This document shows positions 35,440 through 43,546 of a stretch of 43,607 nt of DNA, one piece after another (the first letter of the stretch is position 1; the number at the start of each line of letters is the position of its first letter). Source of the DNA: an uncultured Chromatiaceae bacterium. GTDB lineage: Bacteria; Pseudomonadota; Gammaproteobacteria; Enterobacterales; Alteromonadaceae. The position numbers and the translations under genes were made by a program. The notes beneath the pieces were generated by a model, which saw only the letters and a list, made by a program, of their open reading frames with translations, searched no databases and was not told where the DNA came from. The DNA is taken from assembly GCA_937978655.1 (NCBI GenBank), contig CALJUX010000052.1:1-43607 (forward strand). The letters run 5' to 3'.

Positions 35440-38364
35440 TTACATTGCGTAAGTCACACCGAGGAAATACTGCCGGCCAAAGAACTGAATAGTGCCGGTC
35501 TGTGCTTCAGCGCCGAAATAGCTTTTGGTCGGCTCGTCAGTGACGTTGTTGACCTGAAACAGCACACTCCACTGGTCGTTCAGCTGATACGAGGTCTGCA
35601 TGTCGACCACGGTTTCGCCGTCGAAGTTAACGATTTGCTCATTGACCGCCACTTGTTCCGACACAAAGGGGTCGCGATAACGCGCACTGACCCGCGCTTC
35701 AAAACCTTCGTATTCCCAGAACACAGTGCCGGTAAAGACGTTTTCCGACAGGCCTGGCAGGCTGATATCCACCGTTGAACCACCGAGGCTGGTTTGCTGC
35801 TGAATTTCACTTTCGGTGAAGGAATAGCTGGTGCTGACGCCTAAGCCTTGCCAGATGCCCGGCAGGAACTTAAATACCTGGGTGTAGGCCAGCTCAGCGC
35901 CGCGGATATAACCACCTTTGCTGTTGTTGACCGCAGTGGTGTAGTTGCCGTTTTTCACCGGCACCGGCACGCCACTTTCTGCATTAACAATCACGTCCGG
36001 TACAAAAAAGCCGGCGCCTTTAAAATCAAACTCAGCAATGGTGAAAGTGCTGATAAAGGATTTGATGTTTTTATAAAACAGCGCAGCAACCAAAGCGCCT
36101 TCGGTTTCGCTGAAATAACGCTCCCAGGAAATATCGAACTGGTCGGCATAAAACGGCCGTAAATACGGGTTGTTTGAGCTCGACCCGGAAATGATGCCGT
36201 CGTTGTTGATAGTGGTGCTGGTGTCGGACGCCAGCCGGTTGATTGGCGGCCGCGACATCACGCGCGCCGCGGCAAAGCGCAGCTGGTCGTCGTCGGTGAC
36301 GCGGAAATTCAGGTTCAGCTGCGGCAGGTAATCACGGTAGGTTTCACCCAGCACTAAAGGAGCGTATTGGTTATTGATAAGGCCGGCATCGTCTTTGATA
36401 TTCTGCGCGCCCAGTTTCGGGTCACCACCGACGTTTTGCAGCGAGGTGGCCGACTGGTCGGTTTCCACCATCCGTACGCCAAAGTTACCGGACAGCGGAA
36501 TGTTCCAAACATCAGTATCGATATTGGCCAGCAGATAAGCCGACAGCACTTTTTCGTACACTTCGCCGCTTTCCAGCATCGACCAGCCGGTTTCTGGCCC
36601 GCCCGTCACACGCTGAGCTTCCAGCACACCAGTGTTGCCGGTGCCCCAGGTTTTGATTGGTTGCGGAATGCCATTCGGGAACCAGGCTGCCAGCGCTTTT
36701 TGCTGGTCAATCGCCAGGTAGCTGGGGAAATAACTGAAATCGCCTTTAAAATTCACCACCTGCACCATGTCCGCGGTCAGTTTCAGTGGTTTTTGCGTGG
36801 CAGAAAAAGCACCGTCATTGCCGTATTCGTAGACAGAACGGTCATTGCTGTATTCGCGGTCCGAATAACGCACGCCGGCTTCCAGCGACGCTACCACCGG
36901 GTTGTCCAGCCGCCAGCTCGCATCTAAACGCACGGCATCAACGCGGTCTTTGTTTTCAAACGGATAAATGCCGTATTTACTCAGCATCACCCGGTTAATG
37001 TCCGAAAACGCAGCAGCCTGATTCAGGCCTAAATCCGGCAGATTGAGGCCATTCAGCTTGTAAGAAATCGACACGTTGTCGTCAAATACCGGTGTGGCAG
37101 CATTGGCATCTTTGGCCACCAAAGACCAGAGCAGGCCGTTACGGAAATCACTTTCAGCGGCTGAGTGTGACAGGTCCAGATCCAGCTTAAAGTTCTCAGT
37201 GACATCCCAGTCGGCGTTAACGCCAAAACTTTGCACCTGGTCAAAGTCCTGATTGTCGTCGTTGACGATCTCAACCCGGGTGAAGCTATTTTTGCTGCGG
37301 TTAAAAGTGCCGCCAATCACTGAGTTGCCATTTAAGATTGGATTGGCGACTGCGGCGCTGGCACCACCGAGTTTCACCCGAAAACCGCGGGCAAAAGCTT
37401 CAGAGTCAAACTTGGAGACAAAAGCATCGGCTTTTAAGGTGAAGGCATCGTGCGGCACCCATTCCAGCGCCGCCATGTAGCCATTGCGGACCTCTTCGCC
37501 GCCTTTGTGCTGCATTTCAAAGCCTTCGCTGACAAATTCATTCGGTGCGCTTTCTTTAATGCCATCGACATCCATATTGGTGTTGTAGGCATGACCAATA
37601 AATTGCGTGGCAACAGAAGGCTGGTACAGGCGGGCATAACCCAGGGCCACGCCGAGTTTGTCATCGGCAAATTTGCCCTGATACGACAAACTGAAGCGGT
37701 CGCCCAGTTCCTGGCCGTCCGGTACTTCGTTGGCGCGGTCGTTAAACATGCCACGGGCATTCACGGTGAAAGTATGTTGTTCGCTGTTGCGCAGCGGGCT
37801 TGCGGTTTGTAATTCCACAGTACCGGCCACGCCGCCTTCAATCAGCGAGGCTTTCGGCGATTTATACACCGCCGCGGAAGAAATCAGCTCGGACGGATAC
37901 TGGTCAAACTCAATACTGCGGCTGCCGCTGGTACTGACCTGCTCGCGGCCGTTTAACGTCGAAAACACAAAACCACCGGACATACCGCGGATATTAATTT
38001 CCGCCGCCTGACCGCCGGTCCGCACCGCAGAAATACCCGGCAAGCGGGTTAAGGCATCGGCCATCGACACATCCGGCAAGGCGCCTAAGTCGTCGGCCGA
38101 AAGGGTTTCAGATACAGTGTCGTTAAAACGTTTGAGGTTCAGCGATTTGATCAAAGAGCCGGAATAGCTTTTGACTTCAATCACTTCGATATCTTCTTTG
38201 CTTGGTTTTTTACTGCTGGCTTTGGCCGCTGCGGCATTGCTGACAGCTGGTGGCGTGTCTTGTGTGGTCTGTTGCGCTGTCTGTTGTGCAGCCCATGCAG
38301 GCATTACCGCACAGCCGGCCGCAGCCAACGCCAGCGTGATCGCGCTGAGTTTGCTTCTGAACAT
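35440..38364 (-). CDS. TonB-dependent receptor, probable maltooligosaccharide uptake
   Basis: A 974-residue outer-membrane receptor of the TonB-Xanth-Caul type. The signal peptide ends at PAWA|AQQ. A Gln/Thr/Ala/Lys-rich spacer follows, then a TonB-box-like EDIEVIEVKSY, and the plug starts with SETLSADDLGALPDVSMADALTRLPGISAVRTGGQAAEINIRGMSGGFVFSTLNGREQ. The barrel ends in FFGRQYFLGVTYAM. Relatives beside pullulanases (e.g. Caulobacter MalA) import maltodextrins, and the cotranscribed pullulanase supports that substrate. ATG 38364 has GGGAAG 6 nt upstream; the ATG at 38388 is an alternative. Confidence 0.9.
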   Translation of the reverse strand: MFRSKLSAITLALAAAGCAVMPAWAAQQTAQQTTQDTPPAVSNAAAAKASSKKPSKEDIEVIEVKSYSGSLIKSLNLKRFNDTVSETLSADDLGALPDVSMADALTRLPGISAVRTGGQAAEINIRGMSGGFVFSTLNGREQVSTSGSRSIEFDQYPSELISSAAVYKSPKASLIEGGVAGTVELQTASPLRNSEQHTFTVNARGMFNDRANEVPDGQELGDRFSLSYQGKFADDKLGVALGYARLYQPSVATQFIGHAYNTNMDVDGIKESAPNEFVSEGFEMQHKGGEEVRNGYMAALEWVPHDAFTLKADAFVSKFDSEAFARGFRVKLGGASAAVANPILNGNSVIGGTFNRSKNSFTRVEIVNDDNQDFDQVQSFGVNADWDVTENFKLDLDLSHSAAESDFRNGLLWSLVAKDANAATPVFDDNVSISYKLNGLNLPDLGLNQAAAFSDINRVMLSKYGIYPFENKDRVDAVRLDASWRLDNPVVASLEAGVRYSDREYSNDRSVYEYGNDGAFSATQKPLKLTADMVQVVNFKGDFSYFPSYLAIDQQKALAAWFPNGIPQPIKTWGTGNTGVLEAQRVTGGPETGWSMLESGEVYEKVLSAYLLANIDTDVWNIPLSGNFGVRMVETDQSATSLQNVGGDPKLGAQNIKDDAGLINNQYAPLVLGETYRDYLPQLNLNFRVTDDDQLRFAAARVMSRPPINRLASDTSTTINNDGIISGSSSNNPYLRPFYADQFDISWERYFSETEGALVAALFYKNIKSFISTFTIAEFDFKGAGFFVPDVIVNAESGVPVPVKNGNYTTAVNNSKGGYIRGAELAYTQVFKFLPGIWQGLGVSTSYSFTESEIQQQTSLGGSTVDISLPGLSENVFTGTVFWEYEGFEARVSARYRDPFVSEQVAVNEQIVNFDGETVVDMQTSYQLNDQWSVLFQVNNVTDEPTKSYFGAEAQTGTIQFFGRQYFLGVTYAM

Positions 38365-38420
38365 GATGTCTTCCCGGTCAATGAACATGGACCGGGATCA
38401 ACTGCCCATCCTTAGCCATG

Positions 38421-38445
38421 TAATGTGATTATCCAGTGCACATTA
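38421..38445. promoter_or_regulatory. dyad upstream of the receptor–pullulanase operon
   Basis: TAATGTG (38421-38427) and CACATTA (38439-38445) are 7-bp inverted arms separated by 11 nt, about 60 nt upstream of the receptor start. It could be the operator of a sugar-responsive regulator. The spacing is wrong for CRP, whose half-sites need 6 nt between TGTGA and TCACA. Confidence 0.4.
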
Positions 38446-38497
38446 ATTGACCAACGCAGAGACAACGACAACATGAATACGTATTCAGCGACAATGG

Positions 38498-40018
38498 TCA
38501 GGCTGTATCACGCCGGAAGCCAATCCGGAAACCACCCCAATGCCGGCCACGCACATACACGGGAACAGACAAATCGTGCAGAATTTCCCCGGTATCCCGT
38601 TTGTAGGTTTGCAGCAGCATCGCCAGCTGATTTTGACCACAGCGTTTACCGGTGCGGTCACTGAAGATACGTTTCGTTCTGTTGTGCAGCAGATCGTGCT
38701 GCAGGTCGCCGGTCAGCGGCTGACTGTATTTGCGGTTATGGGTTGGGAAATAACCATTGCGGTCCACCGCACCGGCATACAGAACTTGCGGCAGCTGCTG
38801 CAGAACCGGCTCCTGGATCGCCGGAAACTGCTGATCGGTAAAGCGATCATAGGCGGTGTGATATTTGGTCGGTTCAGTACCGGCAATCGGCTGATATTGC
38901 TCAGCAAACAGCTGGGTCTCGCTGAACTCGCCACTTTGCAGACCCTGCTCAAGGCAGGCGGCCACTGCGGCAGCGCCTTGTTGTGCGGCCTGCAAAATTG
39001 CGGCATAAAAACTGTTGTTGTCGCTGCTGCTGAGTTCCAGATAAATGGTTTCAGTCTCAACAGACACTTCAACGGCTTGCGCTGCGACGGTCTGGCCCTT
39101 TTTCGCCACCGCATGCAAGGTGCTGTCAATGCGCTGTAAGGCGCCGCCGATCTGATCGCTGCTCTGCTGTAAACCGGCGCTGATCTGTTCGATTTGTGCC
39201 AGCGCGGCAGAAGTTTGTCCAACGTCACGGTCGATACCGGCAAAACCGTCGGCAACCTCGCTAAGCTGCTGCCGGAACTGCTGATTGAGCCTGACCAGCT
39301 CCGCCATAGTGGAGCTGGTTTGTTCGCTTTGCTGCCGGATCCCAGCCAGCATAGCGGCAATATCCTGCGTCGCGCCGGCGGTTTTACCAGCCAGTGCCCG
39401 CACCTCATCCGCCACCACCGCAAAACCACGGCCAAGTTCACCGGCACGGGCCGCTTCGATAGCCGCATTCAGCGCTAACAAGTTGGTTTGACTGGCCACC
39501 TGATTGATCACATTGGTAATTTGCTGAATATTGTCGGCTGCGGCTTTTAATTGCTGTAACTGCCCGGCAGCCTGGGTCACCACCTGTGCCAGAGCTTCAA
39601 TTTGTAACACTGATTGCTGCACTTTCTCTGATGAGCTGCCACAGGCGACTGAAGTGTGGCGAACGCTGCTGCCGATTTGCCGCAGGCTGGAGGTCAGCTC
39701 GGCACTGCTGGCGCTGAGTGTGCCGGCAGCCAGTTCAATTTGCTGGATATCATCACCGCTATGCTGAATATCACGCGACAATGCATCGACATAAAAAGAC
39801 ACTTCCGCCGCACCAATGGCCATGCGCGACGTGGCGTCCGAAATCAGAGACAAATCGGCGCCGGCAGCCACGACGGCAACCGCAGGTGCAGGTCGCGGCC
39901 AAATCAGCGCCAATAGCAGCGCCGTATTCAACACAGCTAACAGCCACAATGGCCAGCCAGACAGCAGATACAGCAGTTGCGCCAGCAAAAAACCCGCAGC
40001 AATCAGACCTTGTTTCAA
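38498..40018 (-). CDS. methyl-accepting chemotaxis protein with C-terminal sensory region
   Basis: A 506-residue chemoreceptor-like protein. One short hydrophobic hairpin (5-40) anchors it. The signalling domain is unusually early: the hairpin tip SQTNLLALNAAIEAARAGELGRGFAVVADEVRALAGKTA occupies ~176-213. The C-terminal third (~325-506) is not coiled coil and ends with KRIFSDRTGKRCGQNQLAMLLQTYKRDTGEILHDLSVPVYVRGRHWGGFRIGFR, a conserved segment seen behind MCP domains in other Gammaproteobacteria. Ligand unknown. The start is TTG at 40018 behind an almost perfect Shine-Dalgarno (AAAGGAGGTGG). It precedes the Hpt–HD-GYP gene's downstream end and is probably independent of it. Confidence 0.88.
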   Translation of the reverse strand: MKQGLIAAGFLLAQLLYLLSGWPLWLLAVLNTALLLALIWPRPAPAVAVVAAGADLSLISDATSRMAIGAAEVSFYVDALSRDIQHSGDDIQQIELAAGTLSASSAELTSSLRQIGSSVRHTSVACGSSSEKVQQSVLQIEALAQVVTQAAGQLQQLKAAADNIQQITNVINQVASQTNLLALNAAIEAARAGELGRGFAVVADEVRALAGKTAGATQDIAAMLAGIRQQSEQTSSTMAELVRLNQQFRQQLSEVADGFAGIDRDVGQTSAALAQIEQISAGLQQSSDQIGGALQRIDSTLHAVAKKGQTVAAQAVEVSVETETIYLELSSSDNNSFYAAILQAAQQGAAAVAACLEQGLQSGEFSETQLFAEQYQPIAGTEPTKYHTAYDRFTDQQFPAIQEPVLQQLPQVLYAGAVDRNGYFPTHNRKYSQPLTGDLQHDLLHNRTKRIFSDRTGKRCGQNQLAMLLQTYKRDTGEILHDLSVPVYVRGRHWGGFRIGFRRDTA

Positions 40019-40087
40019 AATGTTCCACCTCCTTTGGCGACCACTGCGGTAAGTGTTTCCATTAAGTGAACATCTGTCAATTCAACA

Positions 40088-40126
40088 CGGCTAAAAGCCG
40101 ACTAAAGTCGCGGGTGCCGGGCCCGC
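40088..40126 (-). other. hairpin cluster after the Hpt–HD-GYP gene
   Basis: Three small hairpins lie end to end directly after the stop codon: GCGGG / CCCGC (40110-40126), CGACT / AGTCG (40099-40110) and CGGCT / AGCCG (40088-40100). The first pairs can compete. No T tract follows; a weak terminator or a protected mRNA end are both possible. Confidence 0.3.
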
Positions 40127-41308
40127 TCAGCGCTGAAAATGTTGTTTGTGCTGCTTCACCGCTTCATTCAGCATCCCGACCCAGAAGGGATCAAACTTTG
40201 TGCCGGCGGCTTTACTGATCTCGACCAGCGCGGTGATCAACTGGCGGTTGCTGGCTTCCTGTTGCTCGTGCTGATTGGTCAGCAGGTCAAACTCATCCAC
40301 CACCCGCAGCAGACGCGCCCCTTCGCCGATATCTTCGCCTTCAAGACCATCAGGGAAACCACTGCCGTCCTGATGTTCATGATGCTGCCAAATCATCGCC
40401 GCAGCGTCCTGCCAGCGCGGTGAACTGGCGACCAGCGACGCGCCCATTTCAACATGGCGCTGCCAGACACTCAGCTGTGCCGGATCGGCCCTGCCCTGCG
40501 CATCCAGCATCGGCAATGGCAGAAATGACATGCCAAGGTCGTGCAGCATCACGGCCACCGCCAGCTGGATTTGATCCAGTTTGTTGCCGGCCAGCCGGTT
40601 CATTTCCAGCGCCAGAAATAACTGCCGGGCCGACCGGCCCTGCCAGCGCGGATGGCGCTGTTCCAGTGCCGGCAGCAGCTGGATAAAAAATTCGAGGTCA
40701 GCATCCATCCGGATGCGATAGTACTGCAGCAACCGCCGGCAAGCGTCAACGGCCGAGGATGCTTTCGGTTCCGTGCTGACCGTGCTATTCACCACGTCCG
40801 GCACATCATCTTTGATCGCCAGCGCCTGCACGTGAGTCGGATCTAATAAACCCAGCACCTGACGAATGCGCACGCCGCGTGAGCGTTCGTCGGCACTGGT
40901 GAGGCCAGTCAGGCGCTGACAAATTTGCTGTAATTCGGTGGGGGTTAATGGTTTGGCTGTATCGGCGATGCTGGCTTCGACCCACTGTTGGGTACGGTCT
41001 AGGGTCAGCTGGATCACATCACAGAGCGAACTGTCATAAGCCATATGGCCTTTGCGGATATCATCCAGCACATCTTCGAGGCTTTGCAGCAAAGGGATTA
41101 ACGAGAACAGGCCAATAAACCCGAGGTTACCTTTGATGGTATGCACCACCCGGAAAATACCGTGTAATAACTCCGGCTGCTGCGGGTGCTGCTCCAGTTC
41201 AATTAACGTGCTTTCACATTGCTCATAGGCATCGCGAAAATCTTCAAAGAAATCATCAACGCAATCGCGTTGTAATTCATCAGGACGACTTAAATTCAGC
41301 TGGCTCAC
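40127..41308 (-). CDS. Hpt–HD-GYP fusion protein
   Basis: A 393-residue cytoplasmic protein joining two signalling domains. The N-terminal Hpt domain has the phosphorylatable H56 in FRVVHTIKGNLGFIGL. A linker region (~120-185) leads to an HD-GYP-like domain (~230-360) with H256-D257 in MLHDLGM, H309-H310-E311 in QHHEHQDGSGFPDGL and DEFDLLT further on. The GYP motif reads GFP, which is a known variant. A c-di-GMP phosphodiesterase controlled by phosphotransfer is the simplest idea, but it is an inference. No kinase is adjacent. A chemoreceptor gene lies downstream. Confidence 0.85.
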   Translation of the reverse strand: MSQLNLSRPDELQRDCVDDFFEDFRDAYEQCESTLIELEQHPQQPELLHGIFRVVHTIKGNLGFIGLFSLIPLLQSLEDVLDDIRKGHMAYDSSLCDVIQLTLDRTQQWVEASIADTAKPLTPTELQQICQRLTGLTSADERSRGVRIRQVLGLLDPTHVQALAIKDDVPDVVNSTVSTEPKASSAVDACRRLLQYYRIRMDADLEFFIQLLPALEQRHPRWQGRSARQLFLALEMNRLAGNKLDQIQLAVAVMLHDLGMSFLPLPMLDAQGRADPAQLSVWQRHVEMGASLVASSPRWQDAAAMIWQHHEHQDGSGFPDGLEGEDIGEGARLLRVVDEFDLLTNQHEQQEASNRQLITALVEISKAAGTKFDPFWVGMLNEAVKQHKQHFQR

Positions 41309-41390
41309 AGTCAGGCTCCGGCTACCCCAAAAAACCAGTGTAGACAGAACCTTAACTGCTGTATAGCGGCAAAACAGCTAGCGGGAATGG

Positions 41391-41437
41391 AAAAAAACCA
41401 GCGACAAAGTACGAACCTGGGCTGCCCCGGTCGCTGG
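41391..41437 (-). terminator. rho-independent terminator of the nitroreductase gene
   Basis: On the minus strand CCAGCGAC (41430-41437 side) pairs with GTCGCTGG (41398-41405 side), with inner GGG/CCC pairing, and is followed directly by seven Ts. It lies 11 nt after the nitroreductase stop codon. Confidence 0.88.
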
Positions 41438-41448
41438 CGGCAGAAAAC

Positions 41449-42084
41449 TTAACGGCGGATCACAAAATCTTCAGTGCTGCGGCGGACTTTTTGCAAATTC
41501 ACCAGCCAGTCACCTTCAGCGGCGCGATAACCCAGCGGCAACAACAACACTGAGCGCAGGCCCAGCGCTTTGAGGTTCAGGATCTCATCGACCACTTCCG
41601 GTTCAAAGCCTTCCATTGGTGTACTGTCGACCCCGGCTTCAGCCGCTGCGATCAGCGCACTGCCAAGGCCGATGTAAGCCTGACGCGCAGCGTGCTGGAA
41701 GTTTTCTTCCGGTGTGCGGTTTGGATAAAAGCTGAGTAACTTCTGGCGGTAGGCTTCCCAGCCTTCATTGCGAAAACCGCGCTGCTCGTTGACCAGGTCA
41801 AACATCTGGTTAATCCGCTCGGCGCTGTAATGGTCCCAGGCCGCGAACACTAAAAGATGCGAAGCATCGGTGACCTGGCTTTGGTCCCAGGCATGGGCAC
41901 GGATTTTGGCTTTGGTTTCAGCATCGGTGATCACCAGCACCTGGTACGGCTGCAAGCCGCTGGAACTGGCGCTTAACCGGATGGCTTCGAGGATAGCATC
42001 AACTTTGTGCTCCGGAACTGCTTGCGCAGGGTCCATTTTTTTGGCGGCATAACGCCATGATAATAAACGTAAAACTTCTGACAT
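41449..42084 (-). CDS. NAD(P)H-dependent nitroreductase (NfsB-like)
   Basis: A 211-residue flavin oxidoreductase of the nitroreductase family, which reduces quinones or nitro compounds in the cytoplasm. Typical parts are LSWRYAAKKMDP at the N-terminus, the FMN-contact RLSASSSGLQPYQVLVI, QAYIGLGSALIAAAEAGVDSTPMEGF and the C-terminal LNLKALGLRSVLLLPLGYRA. The frame is open to 42246, but ATG 42084 with GGAG 8 nt ahead is the natural start. A palindrome overlaps the promoter and a strong terminator follows. It is a single gene. Confidence 0.92.
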   Translation of the reverse strand: MSEVLRLLSWRYAAKKMDPAQAVPEHKVDAILEAIRLSASSSGLQPYQVLVITDAETKAKIRAHAWDQSQVTDASHLLVFAAWDHYSAERINQMFDLVNEQRGFRNEGWEAYRQKLLSFYPNRTPEENFQHAARQAYIGLGSALIAAAEAGVDSTPMEGFEPEVVDEILNLKALGLRSVLLLPLGYRAAEGDWLVNLQKVRRSTEDFVIRR

Positions 42085-42113
42085 TTCTGGAACTCCAATT
42101 AAGTACACTGAAG

Positions 42114-42143
42114 AGTTTACCACTTCTGTACCCGTTGGTACAA
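42114..42143 (-). promoter_or_regulatory. nitroreductase promoter with a GTAC palindrome operator
   Basis: On the minus strand TTGTAC (42138-42143) and TAAACT (42114-42119) are 18 nt apart and give a start point about 25-30 nt before the ATG. The palindrome TGTACC–AACG–GGTACA (42127-42142) covers the -35 box and spacer. A third TGTAC copy lies at about 42102-42107. This layout suits repression by a dimeric redox or xenobiotic sensor (HxlR, MarR or TetR type), but no such gene is in the window. Confidence 0.6.
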
Positions 42144-42198
42144 TAACTAAAATCTGCTGAAATTTGCATCGAGTTATAACGCGCAGTGACTTCAATTG

Positions 42199-42251
42199 GG
42201 ACTTCTTTATTGGTGACACCCACCGGACTTCTCTAATTGGTGACACCCACC
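42199..42251 (+). repeat. two tandem palindromic repeats upstream of the RAYT transposase
   Basis: Two near-identical 26-27-bp units in direct repeat: GGACTTCTTTA then TTGGTGACACCCACC (42199-42224), and GGACTTCTCTAA then the same core (42225-42251). The core is an imperfect palindrome TTGGTG–N5–CACCAA. The same 12-mer GTGACACCCACC occurs in reverse orientation beyond the transposase gene (43535-43546). This is the arrangement expected of REP-type elements served by the adjacent RAYT. Confidence 0.8.
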
Positions 42252-42337
42252 AAATCCGACTGGACTCTTGACATTAACGTTTTTGCAACCACATTTAAAG
42301 TCAACTCACAGGACACGGATTGTCAGCGAGCATCGTC

Positions 42338-43309
42338 ATGGCACATGCAAGGAAGAAACAAATTTCTCTGGAAACAACGCCGAGTTATCACGTCGTCAGT
42401 CGGTGTGTGCGGCGCACTTTTCTGTTTGGTTGCTTTGAAAATAAGGATTTCAGCCATCGGCGGCAGCTCATTGTTGAACGACTTGCCGAACTCGCCAATG
42501 TCTTTTGCATTGCTATCTCTGCTTTTGCGATTATGTCCAACCACTACCATTTGGTGGTCAGAATTCAAAAGCAACAAGCTCTTGGTTTAGATGCGTATGA
42601 CGTCATCAGACGCTGGAACTCCTTGTTTAGATTACCCGTTTTAGCAGAGCGCTTCTCCAGGCAAATACCTATGTCCGCAGCCGAAACCGCTGCGGTACAC
42701 ACCATCATTGAAACCTGGCGCAACCGGCTTTATGACCTCAGCTGGTTTATGCGTTGTCTGAACGAACACATCGCCCGCATCGCGAATGCGGAAGACCAAT
42801 GCACCGGACGCTTTTGGGAAGGCCGATTTAAATCGCAGGCGTTGTTAGATGAAAAAGCTGAGCTTCAAGCGATGGCTTATGTTGATTTAAACCCTATTCG
42901 CGCGGACATGGCATCATCTCCAGAGCATTCGGATTACACATCCATTCAGCTTCGGATGACTAAAGACAACAACTCGCCAATGAAACACCTGTTGCGCCCT
43001 TTTGCCGGCAATGCTCATCAGGACAATAACCCCAACGACATCCCGTATAACCTGATTGAATATATTCAATTAGTTGACTGGTCTGGCAGGCAAATGCATC
43101 CCCAAAAACGCGGTGTGATTGCCGATAGTTTGCCGCCGATTTTCACCCGGCTGAATATGCAACACCACATCTGGCTGAGAAATTGTCTGAGCCTTGAGAG
43201 CACGTACCACCGAGTAATTGGACCTGCAGCACGCATGCAGGAATTTTGTGCCCTGATGCACCAAAAATGGCTATTGGGCATACCCGCTGCACGCGAAGCA
43301 TTTGGTTAA
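42338..43309 (+). CDS. REP-associated (RAYT-like) Y1 transposase
   Basis: A 323-residue HUH endonuclease of the IS200/IS605-related Y1 superfamily. The HUH site is SNHYHLVVRI (H69, H71) and the likely catalytic tyrosine is Y181 in QAMAYVDLNPIRA. TGRFWEGRFKSQALL in between is a RAYT hallmark. The ATG at 42338 is preferred over a TTG six codons upstream. RAYTs are usually domesticated and act on REP palindromes; short palindromic repeats flank this gene on both sides. No TnpB or accessory gene is present. Confidence 0.9.
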   Translation: MAHARKKQISLETTPSYHVVSRCVRRTFLFGCFENKDFSHRRQLIVERLAELANVFCIAISAFAIMSNHYHLVVRIQKQQALGLDAYDVIRRWNSLFRLPVLAERFSRQIPMSAAETAAVHTIIETWRNRLYDLSWFMRCLNEHIARIANAEDQCTGRFWEGRFKSQALLDEKAELQAMAYVDLNPIRADMASSPEHSDYTSIQLRMTKDNNSPMKHLLRPFAGNAHQDNNPNDIPYNLIEYIQLVDWSGRQMHPQKRGVIADSLPPIFTRLNMQHHIWLRNCLSLESTYHRVIGPAARMQEFCALMHQKWLLGIPAAREAFG

Positions 43310-43344
43310 CAGGCACGGAACCGACATCTCTAATCCAATTCAAT

Positions 43345-43403
43345 GAGCTACTTTCTTGTCGGTAAGAGTCTGTTTTTGTCGACAGTCGACAGCATCAGGT
43401 GCC
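43345..43403 (+). repeat. direct repeat copy A, downstream of the RAYT gene
   Basis: The 54 bases at 43350-43403 are identical to 43554-43607, the contig end. The similarity extends left with a 2-bp indel (GAGCT). The unit contains GTCGAC–A–GTCGAC. The spacing between copies is 204 bp. Confidence 0.95.
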
Positions 43404-43440
43404 AGCATTTTTTCCAACTTAGCTGTTTCTGTACATCATC

Positions 43441-43468
43441 AAAACGCCCCGATACCAGAGCGCGTTTT
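43441..43468 (+). terminator. possible terminator downstream of the RAYT gene
   Basis: AAAACGC (43441-43447) and GCGTTTT (43462-43468) form a 7-bp stem ending in a short T run, 132 nt after the transposase stop codon. It is within the segment between the two direct-repeat copies. Confidence 0.4.
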
Positions 43469-43522
43469 GCCGAATTGTGACTTATTTTTAGACTTGGAGA
43501 GGCGCGTAATTCGGTGTTGAGA

Positions 43523-43546
43523 CCACCTGAATTAGGTGGGTGTCAC
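43523..43546 (-). repeat. inverted copy of the RAYT-linked palindromic repeat
   Basis: CCACCT–GAATT–AGGTGG (43523-43539) forms a 6-bp hairpin and runs into GGTGGGTGTCAC (43535-43546), the reverse complement of the GTGACACCCACC core found twice upstream of the transposase. The flanking repeats thus face each other around the gene. Confidence 0.8.

Noticed and set aside
38421..38445. CRP-binding site upstream of the receptor gene
   Set aside because: The half-sites resemble TGTGA/TCACA only loosely and the spacing is 11 nt between 7-bp arms, not the CRP arrangement. It is listed only as an unnamed dyad.
38540..39139. Plus-strand frame of about 200 codons opposite the chemoreceptor
   Set aside because: Antisense to a conserved MCP domain with no ribosome binding site; a shadow frame.
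41398..41437. Inverted repeat considered as a recombination or attachment site
   Set aside because: It is directly downstream of the nitroreductase stop and followed by seven Ts on the coding strand, which fits an intrinsic terminator.
42338..43309. Active IS200/IS605 insertion sequence
   Set aside because: There is no tnpB and no typical IS end structure; the length, TGRFWEGRFK motif and flanking short palindromes fit a RAYT better.
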